Part shown: positions 53,991 to 63,234 of the stretch, piece after piece | Position numbering within the stretch: position 1 is the stretch's first letter | How the letters are laid out: each line of letters starts with the position of its first letter | Source: Hydrogenophaga sp. | GTDB taxonomy: Bacteria; Pseudomonadota; Gammaproteobacteria; Burkholderiales; Burkholderiaceae_C | DNA: 64,000 nt | Reading direction: 5' to 3' | Assembly: GCF_030651625.1 (NCBI RefSeq) | Contig: NZ_JAUSCF010000024.1 | Location: 186,001-250,000, forward strand | The notes under the pieces: model-generated | What the model saw: the letters and a program-made list of their open reading frames with translations, nothing else | Told to the model about the DNA's origin: nothing | Database searches by the model: none | Translations under genes and position numbers: made by a program

Positions 53991-54775
53991 TGAAGATCCA
54001 AGACTTGCCCGTTGCCCTCGTCACCGGCGCTGCCCGGGGTATCGGACTGGCCTCGGCGCGCTGGTTCCTCGCCAACGGCCACCGGGTGGTGCTGCTCGAC
54101 AACGACGAGGCCACGCTGGCAGCAACCGAGGCGGCCTTGCGTCATGAAGGCATTGGCGCCGAGCGCGCGATCGCCGTACCAGCCGACGTGTCGCACCCAC
54201 AGCAAGTGGACGCGGCCGTGCAGCGCACGGTCGATCATTTCGGGCACATTGATGCGCTGGTGAACAACGCCGGGGTGGCGGTGTTCAAGCCGATTGGCGA
54301 AACCAGTTTTCACGAATGGCGCTTCGTGATGGCCACCAACCTCGACGGTGCTTTTCTCATGACCCAGGCCGTTGTCCCTGTGATGCTGGAGCAGGGCGGT
54401 GGCGCGGTGGTGAACATTGCGTCCATTTCGGGCCTGCGCGCCAGCACCTTGCGCGTGGCCTATGGCACTTCCAAGGCGGCACTGATTCACCTGACCAAAC
54501 AGCAGGCGGTGGAATACGGTAACGCGGGCATCCGCGTGAATGCGATTGCGCCCGGGCCGGTGGAAACCGCCATGGCCAAGGCGGTGCACACACCCGCCAT
54601 CCGCGCCGACTACCACGACACCATTCCGCTCGCCCGCTACGGCAGTGAAGAAGAAATTGCCAACGCCATCGGCTTCCTCTGCAGCCCGCAGGCCAGCTAC
54701 ATCAACGGCCAGGTGCTCGCGGTCGACGGTGGCTTCGACGCCGCCGGCGTGGGCTTGCCCACACTGAGAGGCTGA
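53990..54775 (+). CDS. Short-chain dehydrogenase/reductase, second
   Basis: A 261-residue SDR. Cofactor loop ALVTGAARGIGLASARW (about 9-25), DALVNNAGVAVFKPIGETS, Ser in NIASISGLRAS, and Tyr/Lys in AYGTSKAALIH; end YINGQVLAVDGGF. Resembles 3-oxoacyl reductase-like or hydroxysteroid dehydrogenases. Its start overlaps the thioesterase stop. Its last three codons and stop (LRG, TGA) lie inside the edge of the 166-base palindromic repeat, showing that the repeat has become part of the reading frame. Confidence 0.9.
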   Translation: MKIQDLPVALVTGAARGIGLASARWFLANGHRVVLLDNDEATLAATEAALRHEGIGAERAIAVPADVSHPQQVDAAVQRTVDHFGHIDALVNNAGVAVFKPIGETSFHEWRFVMATNLDGAFLMTQAVVPVMLEQGGGAVVNIASISGLRASTLRVAYGTSKAALIHLTKQQAVEYGNAGIRVNAIAPGPVETAMAKAVHTPAIRADYHDTIPLARYGSEEEIANAIGFLCSPQASYINGQVLAVDGGFDAAGVGLPTLRG

Positions 54776-54929
54776 GAGTCTTTCGTTCATGCCCGCTCAC
54801 CACGCCAAAACGCACCCACTCGGCGTTGCAAATGCGCGCCATAGCCCGAGCTATGGCTGTGCTTTGCGCCTTGATTGGGCACGTTTTGGCGCGTTGCTCG
54901 GACACGACCGAAAAACGCTCAGCCTCTGA
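54764..54929 (-). repeat. 166-base imperfect palindrome repeat, copy 2
   Basis: Reverse-complement match of 28903-29068 with 11 differences. The centre reads CCATAGC-CCGA-GCTATGG. Several differences are paired: GCCAACA/TGTTGGC in copy 1 becomes GCCAAAAC/GTTTTGGC here. It lies between the second SDR and the PTGR-type gene. Confidence 0.88.
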
Positions 54930-54987
54930 GGCGCACCCCATCCGTTTGAATTTTTCTCTTCCCCTAACACCACCAGGAGACCCACCC

Positions 54988-56004
54988 ATGCCCACCAACC
55001 AACAAGTCCTGCTCGACAACCGCCCTCAAGGCGAAGCCACAGTCGACAACTTCAAGCTCGTCACCACCGACACGCCCGCCCTGACCGAGAACCAGGTGCT
55101 GGTGCGCCACCACTTCCTCAGCCTGGACCCGTACATGCGCGGCCGCATGAACGACAGCAAGAGCTATGCGGCCTCGCAGCCCTTGGGCGAGGTCATGATC
55201 GGCGGCACCGTGGGCGAGGTGGTCGAATCGAAGCACCCCAAGTTCCAGGCGGGCGACAAGGTCGTGGGCATGGGCGGCTGGCAACAATACAGCGTGGTCG
55301 ATGCCGCGCAGCCCGGCGCGCTGCGCAAGGTCGACACCACGCACGTGCCGTTGTCGTACTACCTGGGCGCGGTCGGCATGCCCGGCGTGACCGCCTGGTA
55401 TGGCCTGGTGAAAATCATCAACCCCAAGCCCGGCGACACCGTGGTGGTGAGCGCGGCCACCGGCGCCGTGGGCAGTGCCTTTGCCGCACTGGCAAAGGCA
55501 CGTGGCTGCCACACCGTGGGCATTGCCGGCGGTCCGGAAAAGTGCAAGTACGCGGTGGAAGAGCTGGGCTTTGACGCCTGTATCGACTACAAGCTGCACA
55601 AGGACATGTACTCGCTGGCCAAGGCGCTCAAGGAAGTCTGCCCCAAGGGCATCGACGGCTACTTCGAGAACGTGGGTGGCATGGTGCTCGACGCGGTGCT
55701 GCTGCGTATGAACGCCTTTGGCCGCATTGCGGTGTGCGGGATGATCGCTGGCTATGACGGGCAGCCGCTGCCACTGACCAACCCGGCGCTGATTCTGGTG
55801 AACCGCCTGAAGATCGAAGGCTTCATCGTGAGCGAGCACATGGAAATCTGGCCTGAGGCGCTCACCGAGCTCGGTACCCTGGTGGCCACCGGCAAGCTGC
55901 GCCCGCGCGAGACCGTGGCAGAAGGCCTGGCAGCAGCACCAGGGGCTTTCATGGGCCTGCTCAAGGGAAAGAATTTCGGCAAGCAGCTCGTCAAGTTGAT
56001 CTAA
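54988..56004 (+). CDS. NADP-dependent oxidoreductase, PTGR/leukotriene B4 dehydrogenase type
   Basis: A 338-residue zinc-free MDR superfamily reductase of conjugated double bonds. Motifs: LSLDPYMRGRMNDSKSYA (about 43-60), PGVTAWYGLVKI (about 130), VVVSAATGAVGSAFAALAKARG (NADP loop, starting about 150), NVGGMVLDAVLLRMNAFGRI and the end NFGKQLVKLI. It reduces alpha,beta-unsaturated ketones or aldehydes, so it may process acyl-chain products or detoxify reactive enals. An AGGAGA site precedes the ATG. Confidence 0.92.
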   Translation: MPTNQQVLLDNRPQGEATVDNFKLVTTDTPALTENQVLVRHHFLSLDPYMRGRMNDSKSYAASQPLGEVMIGGTVGEVVESKHPKFQAGDKVVGMGGWQQYSVVDAAQPGALRKVDTTHVPLSYYLGAVGMPGVTAWYGLVKIINPKPGDTVVVSAATGAVGSAFAALAKARGCHTVGIAGGPEKCKYAVEELGFDACIDYKLHKDMYSLAKALKEVCPKGIDGYFENVGGMVLDAVLLRMNAFGRIAVCGMIAGYDGQPLPLTNPALILVNRLKIEGFIVSEHMEIWPEALTELGTLVATGKLRPRETVAEGLAAAPGAFMGLLKGKNFGKQLVKLI

Positions 56005-56090
56005 CCCCCCCCTGCGCCGCTTTGCGTCTTCCCCCCATGGGGACGCCACTGGCGGCCCGGCGAAGCTGGTTCCGCGGTGGCTCTGGATGA
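56005..56090 (+). repeat. Intergenic hairpin repeat after the PTGR-type gene
   Basis: Starts at the stop codon: CCCCCCCCTGCGCCGCTTTGCG, CCCCC/GGGG and the core CCGGCGAAGCTGG with GGCGG/CCGCGG arms, ending CTCTGGATG. Confidence 0.8.
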
Positions 56091-56117
56091 AGGCATCGCG
56101 CTCGATAAGGAGTTGTC

Positions 56118-57782
56118 ATGAGTGCCACGCATGAGGTGTTCAACCAGGTGGAGCCGCTGGTCGATGTCAACCTGTTTGCCGGTAACCGGGCGCTGCAGGA
56201 CGCGCTGAAATTCAATGCGCCTGCGCTGGACACGGCGCCACTGCATGCGCTGGGTGGTCTGGTGGGTAGTGCCGAAATGCAGACCCATGCACGCCTGGCC
56301 AATGTGTTCACGCCGCAGCTCAAGTCGCACAGCCGGTTCGGGCACCGCATCGACCAGGTGGAGTTTCATCCGAGCTACCACGCGCTGATGGGTGCGGCGG
56401 TGGGAGCGGGTTTGCATGGTTCGGCTTGGGGTGAGGGCGCAGCGGACCCAGACGAGGCAGGCCGCGCAGGGGCTCACGTCCAGCGCGCCGCCGGCTTCAT
56501 GCTCTTCACCGAACTCGAACCCTCCATCCTCTGCCCCATTTCCATGAGCTACGCGGTCGCACCCGCACTCAAGGACAACCCGGCCATCTACCGGGACTGG
56601 GCCCCCGGCCTCACCAGCCGAACCTACGATCCCACACTCAGGCTGTGGAGTGAGAAGCCGGGCCTGACCATGGGCATGGGCATGACGGAAAAGCAGGGCG
56701 GCTCCGACGTGCGCGCCAACACCACGCAGGCCGTGCCCGATGGCAGCGACAACTGGGGCCAGCGCTTCCAGGTCACCGGCCACAAGTGGTTCTTTTCCGC
56801 ACCCATGTGCGACGCCTTTCTGATCCTGGCGCAAACGGCCAGCGGCCTGAGCTGCCTGTTCCTGCCGCGCGTGCTGCCCGATGGGTCGATGAACCAGCTG
56901 TTCATCCAGCGCCTGAAAGACAAGCTGGGCAACAAGGCCAACGCCAGTTCCGAAGTGGAGTTCGTGGGCGCCAGCGCCTGGCTGGTGGGTGAAGAGGGAC
57001 GCGGCGTGCCGCAGATCCTGGCCATGGGCACCATGACGCGGCTGGACTGTGCGCTCGGCACCAGCGGGCTGATGCGCCATGCGCTGAGCCTGGCGCTGAA
57101 CCACACCGCACAGCGCAAGGCCTTTGGCAAATACCTGATCGATCAGCCGCTGATGAAAAACGTGCTGGCCGACCTGGCGCTGGAGAGCGAAGCTTCCACT
57201 GCACTGGCGCTGAGGCTGGCCCGCTGCTTCGACCGCCCGAACGACGCCCATGAACAGGTGATGGCGCGCCTGCTCACCCCGGTTTCCAAGTTCTGGATCT
57301 GCAAGCGTGGCAGCCACTTCGCACAGGAAGCCATGGAATGCCTGGGCGGCAATGGTTATGTGGAAGAGGGCGGTGAAGGTGTCATGGCGCGCATCTACCG
57401 CGAAATGCCGCTGAACTCCATCTGGGAAGGCGCGGGCAACATCATGGCCATTGACCTGCTGCGGGCTTTGCGCAAAGCCGATGCGGCAGCCGCATTGGAA
57501 CACGAACTCGCGCCAGCGAGGGGTATGCACCCCGCACTGGACCGGCTGGCAGCGCAACTTCCCATCCGCGTGGAAGAAATGGCTTCTGAAATGGAGGCGC
57601 GGCGACTGGCCCAGGACGTGGCGCTGGCGGTGCAGGCCGCGCTGCTGGCGCAAACCGCACCGGGTGCCGTGTTTGCTGCATTCTGCGATTCGCGCATCGA
57701 TGGCCAGTGGGGCCACAGCTTCGGTTCGCTGGGGGCCGGCACCGACTTCGATGCCATCCTTCAACGCGCCCAACCCGCATGA
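56118..57782 (+). CDS. AidB-like acyl-CoA dehydrogenase family protein
   Basis: A 554-residue FAD protein of the AidB / isovaleryl-CoA dehydrogenase group: MGMTEKQGGSDVRANTT (about 186-202), VTGHKWFFSAPMCDAFL, DCALGTSGLMRHALSLAL, ECLGGNGYVEEGG and SIWEGAGNIMAIDLLR with the base-region Glu of the active site (about residue 436). AidB in E. coli binds DNA during alkylation stress, but similar proteins serve in catabolism. The catabolic neighbours favour an acyl-CoA or related substrate. It starts 113 bases after the reductase gene. Confidence 0.9.
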   Translation: MSATHEVFNQVEPLVDVNLFAGNRALQDALKFNAPALDTAPLHALGGLVGSAEMQTHARLANVFTPQLKSHSRFGHRIDQVEFHPSYHALMGAAVGAGLHGSAWGEGAADPDEAGRAGAHVQRAAGFMLFTELEPSILCPISMSYAVAPALKDNPAIYRDWAPGLTSRTYDPTLRLWSEKPGLTMGMGMTEKQGGSDVRANTTQAVPDGSDNWGQRFQVTGHKWFFSAPMCDAFLILAQTASGLSCLFLPRVLPDGSMNQLFIQRLKDKLGNKANASSEVEFVGASAWLVGEEGRGVPQILAMGTMTRLDCALGTSGLMRHALSLALNHTAQRKAFGKYLIDQPLMKNVLADLALESEASTALALRLARCFDRPNDAHEQVMARLLTPVSKFWICKRGSHFAQEAMECLGGNGYVEEGGEGVMARIYREMPLNSIWEGAGNIMAIDLLRALRKADAAAALEHELAPARGMHPALDRLAAQLPIRVEEMASEMEARRLAQDVALAVQAALLAQTAPGAVFAAFCDSRIDGQWGHSFGSLGAGTDFDAILQRAQPA

Positions 57783-57795
57783 ACCAGCCCACACC

Positions 57796-57819
57796 CGTTC
57801 GCCCTGAGCCTGCCGAAGT
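57796..57819 (+). repeat. Degenerate copy of a dispersed GCCCTGAGCCTG-type repeat
   Basis: GTTCGCCCTGAGCCTGCCGA (from 57797) resembles a short inverted repeat common in proteobacterial genomes (TTCGCCCTGAGCCTGTCGAA). Only one partial copy is seen here, in the gap before the GST gene. Confidence 0.4.
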
Positions 57820-57850
57820 GCTCACCTCGAACGCATTTATTGAGACAGCC

Positions 57851-58786
57851 ATGTCCGACCTCATCCTGCACCACTATCCCACCTCGCCGTTCTCGGAGAA
57901 AGTGCGCCTGATCTTCGGCCACAAGCGGCTGCCCTGGCAAAGCGTGATCATCCCGCGCATCATGCCCAAGCCGGATGTGCTGGCCCTCACGGGCGGCTAC
58001 CGGCGCACGCCGTTTTTGCAGGTGGGTGCTGACATCTTTTGCGACACCGCGCTCATCTGCGACGTGCTCGAACATCACCAGCCTGAACCCACCCTGTACC
58101 CGGACCGGCTCAAGGGCATGGCCCGCGTGCTGGCCCAGTGGGCAGACAGCACGCTGTTCTGGGCCGCCATGGGCTACAACCTCAGCCCCAAGGGCGCGGC
58201 CGCGCTGTTCGCCGACCAGCCGCTGGCCAGCGCACAGGCGTTCGCCGCCGACCGCGGTGCCATGCGCGCCGGCATGACCAGCCTGCGCCCCAGCGACGCC
58301 ACCGCTGCCTACAAGAGCTACCTGCGCCGCCTGTCCACCATGGTGGAAGACCAGCCCTTCCTGCTGGGCGAAATGCCCTGCGTGGCCGACTTCGCGGCCT
58401 ACCACCCGCTGTGGTTCAGCCGTGTGGTGAACCCAGCCATGGCGGGTATTCTTGACGCCACGCCGGCGGTCATCGAATGGATGGACCGCATGGCAGCGAT
58501 CGGCCACGGTGACATGGGCAAGCTCAGCAGCACCCAGGCCATCGAAATCGCCGGCGCTGTCGACCCCGCACCGCTGCCCGAAGATACCTTCCAGGACGAC
58601 CACGGCATCGCCCTGGGCAGCCGTGTCACCGTTGCCGCTGAAGCCTTCGGTCAGGAACCCACCGAAGGCATCTTGCGTGCCGCCACGCGCACCCGCTACA
58701 CGCTGGAGCGCACCGACGAACGCGCCGGCCGCCTGCATGTGCACTTTCCGCGCATCGGCTTTGTCCTGAGGGAAGTGCGCGATTGA
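57851..58786 (+). CDS. Glutathione S-transferase family protein
   Basis: A 311-residue protein, longer than a standard GST (about 200-220). The N-terminal thioredoxin fold reads HHYPTSPFSEKVRLIFGHKR (Ser in the catalytic spot, about residues 6-25) with RTPFLQVGADIFCDTALIC (GSH cis-Pro and binding strand). A helical C-terminal domain follows (about 90-215), then an additional 80-residue tail (DHGIALGSRVTVAAEAFGQ ... RLHVHFPRIGF) which looks like a separate small beta domain. Substrate unknown. Its TGA overlaps the TTG start of the next gene. Confidence 0.85.
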   Translation: MSDLILHHYPTSPFSEKVRLIFGHKRLPWQSVIIPRIMPKPDVLALTGGYRRTPFLQVGADIFCDTALICDVLEHHQPEPTLYPDRLKGMARVLAQWADSTLFWAAMGYNLSPKGAAALFADQPLASAQAFAADRGAMRAGMTSLRPSDATAAYKSYLRRLSTMVEDQPFLLGEMPCVADFAAYHPLWFSRVVNPAMAGILDATPAVIEWMDRMAAIGHGDMGKLSSTQAIEIAGAVDPAPLPEDTFQDDHGIALGSRVTVAAEAFGQEPTEGILRAATRTRYTLERTDERAGRLHVHFPRIGFVLREVRD

Positions 58787-59244
58787 GCCCCCCCGTTCCC
58801 GTGGCCTGGCGCTGCCTGCCTTTTGATGCCCTGCATGCCCGCACGCTGTACCGTCTGCTCCAGCTGCGCACCGAGGTGTTCGTGATGGAGCAGAGCTGCG
58901 TGTTCCAGGACATGGATGGCGCCGACCTGGACTGCTTTCACCTGCTGGGTGAAGCCCATTCAGGCGCATTGCTGGGCTACGCCCGTCTGGTGCCTCCTGG
59001 ACTGAAGTTTCCCGAGGTGAGCATTGGCCGCGTGGTCACGGCAAAAGCCGCACGCGGCACCGGCATCGGCCATGAGCTCATGCGCGAAGCACTGCGGGCC
59101 GTGCACGGCCTGTTGGGCGAGCAGCCCATCCGCATCGGCGCACAGGCGCACCTGCAAACCTTTTACCGGCAACACGGCTTCGAGCCCGACGGCCCGCTCT
59201 ACATCGAGGACGGTATCGACCACATCGAGATGATCAGGCTGTGA
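58783..59244 (+). CDS. GNAT-family N-acetyltransferase, ElaA-like
   Basis: A 153-residue acetyltransferase: LRTEVFVMEQSCVFQDMDGAD (about 28-48), GRVVTAKAARGTGIGHELM (acetyl-CoA loop R-x-x-G-x-G/A, about 82-100) and FYRQHGFEPDGPLYIEDGIDHIEMI at the C-terminus, typical of the ElaA family. It starts with TTG (TTGAGCCCC) overlapping the GST stop; a GTG about 17 bases later is the other option. Acceptor unknown. Confidence 0.85.
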   Translation: MSPPVPVAWRCLPFDALHARTLYRLLQLRTEVFVMEQSCVFQDMDGADLDCFHLLGEAHSGALLGYARLVPPGLKFPEVSIGRVVTAKAARGTGIGHELMREALRAVHGLLGEQPIRIGAQAHLQTFYRQHGFEPDGPLYIEDGIDHIEMIRL

Positions 59245-59246
59245 AT

Positions 59247-59329
59247 CCCCCCTGCGTCGCTTCGCGCCTTCCCCCCAGGGGGACCACACCAGCAGCCCGG
59301 CAGAGCCGGTTCTGCGGTGTGTGCTGGTC
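59247..59329 (+). repeat. Intergenic hairpin repeat after the GNAT gene
   Basis: CCCCCCTGCGTCGCTTCGCG, CCCCC/GGGGG and the core CCGGCAGAGCCGG; outer arms CACACC (59285-59290) and GGTGTG (59316-59321). Confidence 0.8.
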
Positions 59330-59382
59330 AACACACTTGCGCACCCCACTCAGGTAATGACTTTTAACGACAGGAGACAAAC

Positions 59383-60288
59383 ATGATTCAAGACTTCAAA
59401 GGCAAGACCGCCGTGCTCACCGGCGCGGGCTCCGGCTTCGGCCTCGAATGCGCGCGCATCGGTGCATCGCTGGGCATGAACCTGGTGCTGGTCGACGTGC
59501 AGCAGGACGCGCTGGACGCCGCCGAAACCGAAATCAAGGCCACCGGCGCTCAGGTGCTGGCGCGCCGGGTGGACGTGTCCAGCCAGGCACAGATGGAAGC
59601 GCTGGCTGCTGACGTGCAGACAACCTTCGGCGCACCGCATTTCGTGTTCAACAACGCCGGCGTCGGCTCGGGCGGGCTGATCTGGGAAAACTCGGTCAAG
59701 GACTGGGAGTGGGTGCTGGGCGTGAACCTGTGGGGTGTCATTCACGGGGTGCGCTTGTTCACGCCCATGATGCTTGCGGCCGCCAAAGCCGACCCGGCCT
59801 ACCGGGGCCACATCGTCAACACCGCGAGCATGGCCGGCCTGCTCACGCCGCCGAACATGGGCATCTACAACGTGAGCAAGCACGCGGTGGTGAGCCTCAC
59901 CGAAACGCTGTACCAGGACCTGAAGCTGGTGAGCGACCAGGTCAGCGCCAGCGTGCTGTGCCCGTACTTCGTACCCACCGGCATCAGCCAGAGCCACCGG
60001 AACAAGCCGGCGGAGCTGGCCGACGAGAAAGCCACACAGAGCCAGCTGATCGGCCAGGCCATGAGCGACAAGGCGGTGAGTTCGGGCAAGGTCACGGCCG
60101 CGCAAGTGGCGCAACTGGTGTTTGACGCGATGAAGGCCGACCACTTCTACATCTACAGCCACCCCAAGGCGCTGGGCAATGTGCGCGCCCGAATGGAAAA
60201 TATCGTGAACCAGGAAAACCCGGCCGACCCGTTCCTGGAGCGGCCGGAGATTGGCGTGGCGCTGCGGGCGCAGTTGCGCGGGGCCTGA
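59383..60288 (+). CDS. Short-chain dehydrogenase/reductase, third
   Basis: A 301-residue SDR. Cofactor loop AVLTGAGSGFGLECARI (about 10-26), FVFNNAGVGSGGLIWENSV, Ser in NTASMAGLLTPPNMG, Tyr/Lys in IYNVSKHAVVS, and a longer substrate loop and tail than the first two. It matches SDRs found with alcohol or long-chain hydroxy compound metabolism; specificity is unknown. An AGGAGA site lies 10 bases before the ATG. It is the last gene of the plus-strand island; the TRAP genes converge on it. Confidence 0.9.
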   Translation: MIQDFKGKTAVLTGAGSGFGLECARIGASLGMNLVLVDVQQDALDAAETEIKATGAQVLARRVDVSSQAQMEALAADVQTTFGAPHFVFNNAGVGSGGLIWENSVKDWEWVLGVNLWGVIHGVRLFTPMMLAAAKADPAYRGHIVNTASMAGLLTPPNMGIYNVSKHAVVSLTETLYQDLKLVSDQVSASVLCPYFVPTGISQSHRNKPAELADEKATQSQLIGQAMSDKAVSSGKVTAAQVAQLVFDAMKADHFYIYSHPKALGNVRARMENIVNQENPADPFLERPEIGVALRAQLRGA

Positions 60289-60312
60289 GGGCGGCCGCGC
60301 CCGAGGCCGCCC

Positions 60313-61584
60313 TCAACGGATGAGCAGCAATGCCACCTGCGGCACGTAGGTCACCAGCAGCAGCACCACCAGCATCATGGCGATGAAGGGCAGCATGGCG
60401 CGCGACAGCGGCCACAGCTTCACGCCGCCAATGGCCATGCCCACGAACAGGCAGTAGCCAATCGGCGGTGTGGCCATGCCGATGGCCACGTTGGTCACGA
60501 TCATGGCGCCGAAGTGGATCGGGTCCACACCGAACTGGTTGGCAATGCCAATGAGCATCGGCCCCAGGATGACCATGATGGCGATCTCGTCCATCACCGC
60601 CGCCATGGCAAAGAAGCCCAGGTTCAGGGCCATCAGCATGCTCCAGCGGTTCTCGAACTGCGTGGCCAGCCAGACGGCCAGTTTGGTGGCCAGCTGTTCC
60701 TGCGCCACCAGAAAGCCGAAGCCGGCAGACACCGCCACCACCGCCATCACCACGCCGCTGATCGACATGGCGCGCGCCACGATGGCGGGCAGCTCTCGCC
60801 ATTGCAGGCGCCGCTCGATCAGCAGCCCCACCACCAGCGCGTACACGCAGACCACCACGGCGGCTTCGGTGGGCGTGAAGGCGCCGCCGTAGATGCCGCC
60901 CAGCACCACTGCGGGCGCCAGCAGTGCCCAGATGCCTTCGCGCAGGGCCGCCAAGCGCTCGCGCCAGCTGGCCCGGGGCTCGCGTTCGCGCCGTTCGCGC
61001 AGCGCCTTGAATACGATGAGCACCACCATGCCGGTGGCCATCAGCAGCGCCGGCACCACGCCAGAGAGAAACAGCTTGCTGATCGATTGTTCGGCAATCA
61101 CGCCCCAGATCACAAAAGCGATCGAGGGCGGCACCAGCGGCGCCAACACGCCAGCGCTCACCACCAGGGCGGTGGCGTAGGCGCGGTCGTAGCCGCGCTC
61201 GGCCATGGCCGGGATCATCACGGCGCCGATGGCGGCCGTGGTGGCCGGGGCCGAACCGCTGACCGCTGCGAACACCAGCGCGGCCAGAACGACCACCAGG
61301 CCCAGGCCGCCGGGCAGATGGCGCACGAACACCTCTGCCACCCGCACCAGCCGCTGCGACAGGCCGCCCGCCAGCATCAGTTCGCCCGCGAGCATGAAAA
61401 ACGGAATGGCCAGCAGGCTGAAGCTCTGCGTGCCGGCAATCAGCGTCTGCGGCAGCAGCATGGGCTCGATACCGACCACCAGCAGCACCACGATCACGCT
61501 CAGCGCAATCGCAAAGGCGAACGGCATGCCCATCAGCACGAGGGCTGTGAAACCGGCCGTGAGAATCCAGGCGGTGGTCGACAT
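60313..61584 (-). CDS. dctM: TRAP transporter large permease
   Basis: A 423-residue membrane protein with about 12 helices, the sodium-driven carrier of a TRAP system. Typical DctM stretches: IPFFMLAGELMLAGGLSQRL (about residues 53-72), SGSAPATTAAIGAVMIPAM and VAIGMATPPIGYCLFVGMAIGG with LSRAMLPF at the end. The start at 61584 overlaps the dctQ stop by one base (TGATG). Confidence 0.93.
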   Translation of the reverse strand: MSTTAWILTAGFTALVLMGMPFAFAIALSVIVVLLVVGIEPMLLPQTLIAGTQSFSLLAIPFFMLAGELMLAGGLSQRLVRVAEVFVRHLPGGLGLVVVLAALVFAAVSGSAPATTAAIGAVMIPAMAERGYDRAYATALVVSAGVLAPLVPPSIAFVIWGVIAEQSISKLFLSGVVPALLMATGMVVLIVFKALRERREREPRASWRERLAALREGIWALLAPAVVLGGIYGGAFTPTEAAVVVCVYALVVGLLIERRLQWRELPAIVARAMSISGVVMAVVAVSAGFGFLVAQEQLATKLAVWLATQFENRWSMLMALNLGFFAMAAVMDEIAIMVILGPMLIGIANQFGVDPIHFGAMIVTNVAIGMATPPIGYCLFVGMAIGGVKLWPLSRAMLPFIAMMLVVLLLVTYVPQVALLLIR

Positions 61585-62159
61585 CAGGCGTTCTTGTGCG
61601 GGGTGGCTGGGGCGGCGCGGGTGGCCTGGGAAGGTGGTCCGAGCACCACGTGCTCCAGTGCAAACAGGCAGATCAGCGCGCCGCTGACAGGCGCACAGGC
61701 GTACAGCCACGCCGTGGGGTAGCCAATGGCGGCCGAGGTGGCACCAAAAGAGTCCACCACGTAGTTCTGACCGGCCCAGGCGATGAATCCGCCCACGCCC
61801 GCCACCGCCAGCGCCGACGCCTTGTCCAGCCAGTGGGCCAGTGCGCCCGGAAGCGCGGCCACCAGCAGGTCCAGCCTCACGTGCACGGCGTCGCGCACGC
61901 CCAGCGCAATGGCCAGCAGCGCGGACCAGCTGAAGCACAGCAGCGCCAGCTCCTCGCTCCAGCTCAGCGCCTGGCCGAACACGTAGCGCATGACCACCTG
62001 CAGCGCCAGGGCGCTCAGCATCACGGCCACCAGCGCCACCACCACGGCGCGCACGGCGCTCGCGAGGTGCGTGAACGCCGTGCGCAGGCCCCGCCACAAC
62101 GCGTCTTGCGGCGCTGTAGCGGGGGTGTCCTGAACGCTGCCGGTCACTTCACTTGTCAC
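61584..62159 (-). CDS. dctQ: TRAP transporter small permease
   Basis: A 191-residue membrane protein with four helices: VVALVAVMLSALALQVVMRYVFG (about 40-62), WSEELALLCFSWSALLAIALG (about 66-86) and two more C-terminal ones. The block FGQALSWSEELALLCFSW is the DctQ signature. It overlaps dctP by four bases (ATGA) and dctM by one, so the three are one operon. It has an extended N-terminus of about 25 residues. Confidence 0.9.
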   Translation of the reverse strand: MTSEVTGSVQDTPATAPQDALWRGLRTAFTHLASAVRAVVVALVAVMLSALALQVVMRYVFGQALSWSEELALLCFSWSALLAIALGVRDAVHVRLDLLVAALPGALAHWLDKASALAVAGVGGFIAWAGQNYVVDSFGATSAAIGYPTAWLYACAPVSGALICLFALEHVVLGPPSQATRAAPATPHKNA

Positions 62160-63157
62160 TTGACCGCTTCGAGGGCCTTGTCCAGCACCGCGCCCTGGCC
62201 GCTCTGGCGGAACTTGTCGTACACCGGCTTCACGCTGGCCCGGAAGGCGGCCACGTCCTGTACCGGGTTGATCTTCATGCCGTTGCTTTCCAACTTGGCC
62301 AGCGTGGTCTTCGCATCCGCCGCTGCGGTCTGGCGCTGGGTCGCTACAGCAGCGGTGGCTGCCGTTTCAACCGCTTTGCGCAGGTCGGCGGGCAGCTTGT
62401 CCAGTGAGCGCTTGCTCATGACGAGGCCAATGGCGGAGTAGGTGTGGTTGGTGAGCGAGAGGAATTTGGTTACCTCAAAATACTTGTTGGAATCGATCAC
62501 CGCCAGCGGGATTTCCAGACCATCGATGGTGCCCTGCTGCACGGCGGTGAAGGTCTCGCCCCAGGCCATGGGCACGGCAGAGCCGCCCAGGCTGGTGAAC
62601 ATGTCGATGAACACCGGGTTCTGCATCACGCGGTATTTCACGCCCTGCACGTCGGCCGGGGTGCTGACCGGCCGCTTGTTGTTGATCATGTTGCGAAAGC
62701 CCCCTTCCATGAAGCCCAGCAGAACAATGCCCTTGCCGGCGAGCTTGCCACCCAGGTCCTTGCCAATCTCGCCGTCGAGCGTCTTGTGCGCCTGTGCCTC
62801 GGTGGCGTACAGGAACGGCAGGTCGTTGACGCTGAAGGCGGGCTCCAGCTGGGCGATCACGGCGTTGGTGATGATGCCCGCGTCCACCGTGCCAAAGCGC
62901 ATGCCTTCCAGCATCTGCCGCTCGTCGCCCAGTGCGCGGTTGGGGAACAGCTGTACCTCGACGCGACCCGCCGTTTCTTTTTCCACCGCCGCCTTGAAGG
63001 CGCGCGCGCCCACCGCGTAGGGGTCCTGCGCGCCGTCTGAGGTGGTCCAGCCGAGCTTGATCACGGTGGGCGACTGCGCATGCACGCTGGCGCCCAAGGT
63101 CAGGCAGGCGCTGGCGGCCAGGGCGATGAGGGTGCGTAGCTTGTTTCTGTGGTTCAT
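62156..63157 (-). CDS. dctP: TRAP transporter substrate-binding protein
   Basis: A 333-residue periplasmic protein with signal MNHRNKLRTLIALAASACLT and a cleavage site after SVHAQ. DctP fold: TVIKLGWTTSDGAQDPYAVG, LFPNRALGDERQMLEGMRFG and the ligand-helix region RVMQNPVFIDMFTSLGGSAVPM with the conserved Arg that holds a carboxylate (about 171). The ligand is probably an organic acid; adjacent to an amidohydrolase of the pyrone-dicarboxylate hydrolase type, an aromatic-derived acid is plausible but unproven. Confidence 0.92.
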   Translation of the reverse strand: MNHRNKLRTLIALAASACLTLGASVHAQSPTVIKLGWTTSDGAQDPYAVGARAFKAAVEKETAGRVEVQLFPNRALGDERQMLEGMRFGTVDAGIITNAVIAQLEPAFSVNDLPFLYATEAQAHKTLDGEIGKDLGGKLAGKGIVLLGFMEGGFRNMINNKRPVSTPADVQGVKYRVMQNPVFIDMFTSLGGSAVPMAWGETFTAVQQGTIDGLEIPLAVIDSNKYFEVTKFLSLTNHTYSAIGLVMSKRSLDKLPADLRKAVETAATAAVATQRQTAAADAKTTLAKLESNGMKINPVQDVAAFRASVKPVYDKFRQSGQGAVLDKALEAVK

Positions 63158-63234
63158 GGTTGTCTCCTGTTGTGGGCGAAATAGCGGGCGAAAAAAATGG
63201 TGAAAGGGGGTGGTTGAAGGAATGGATGCGCCGG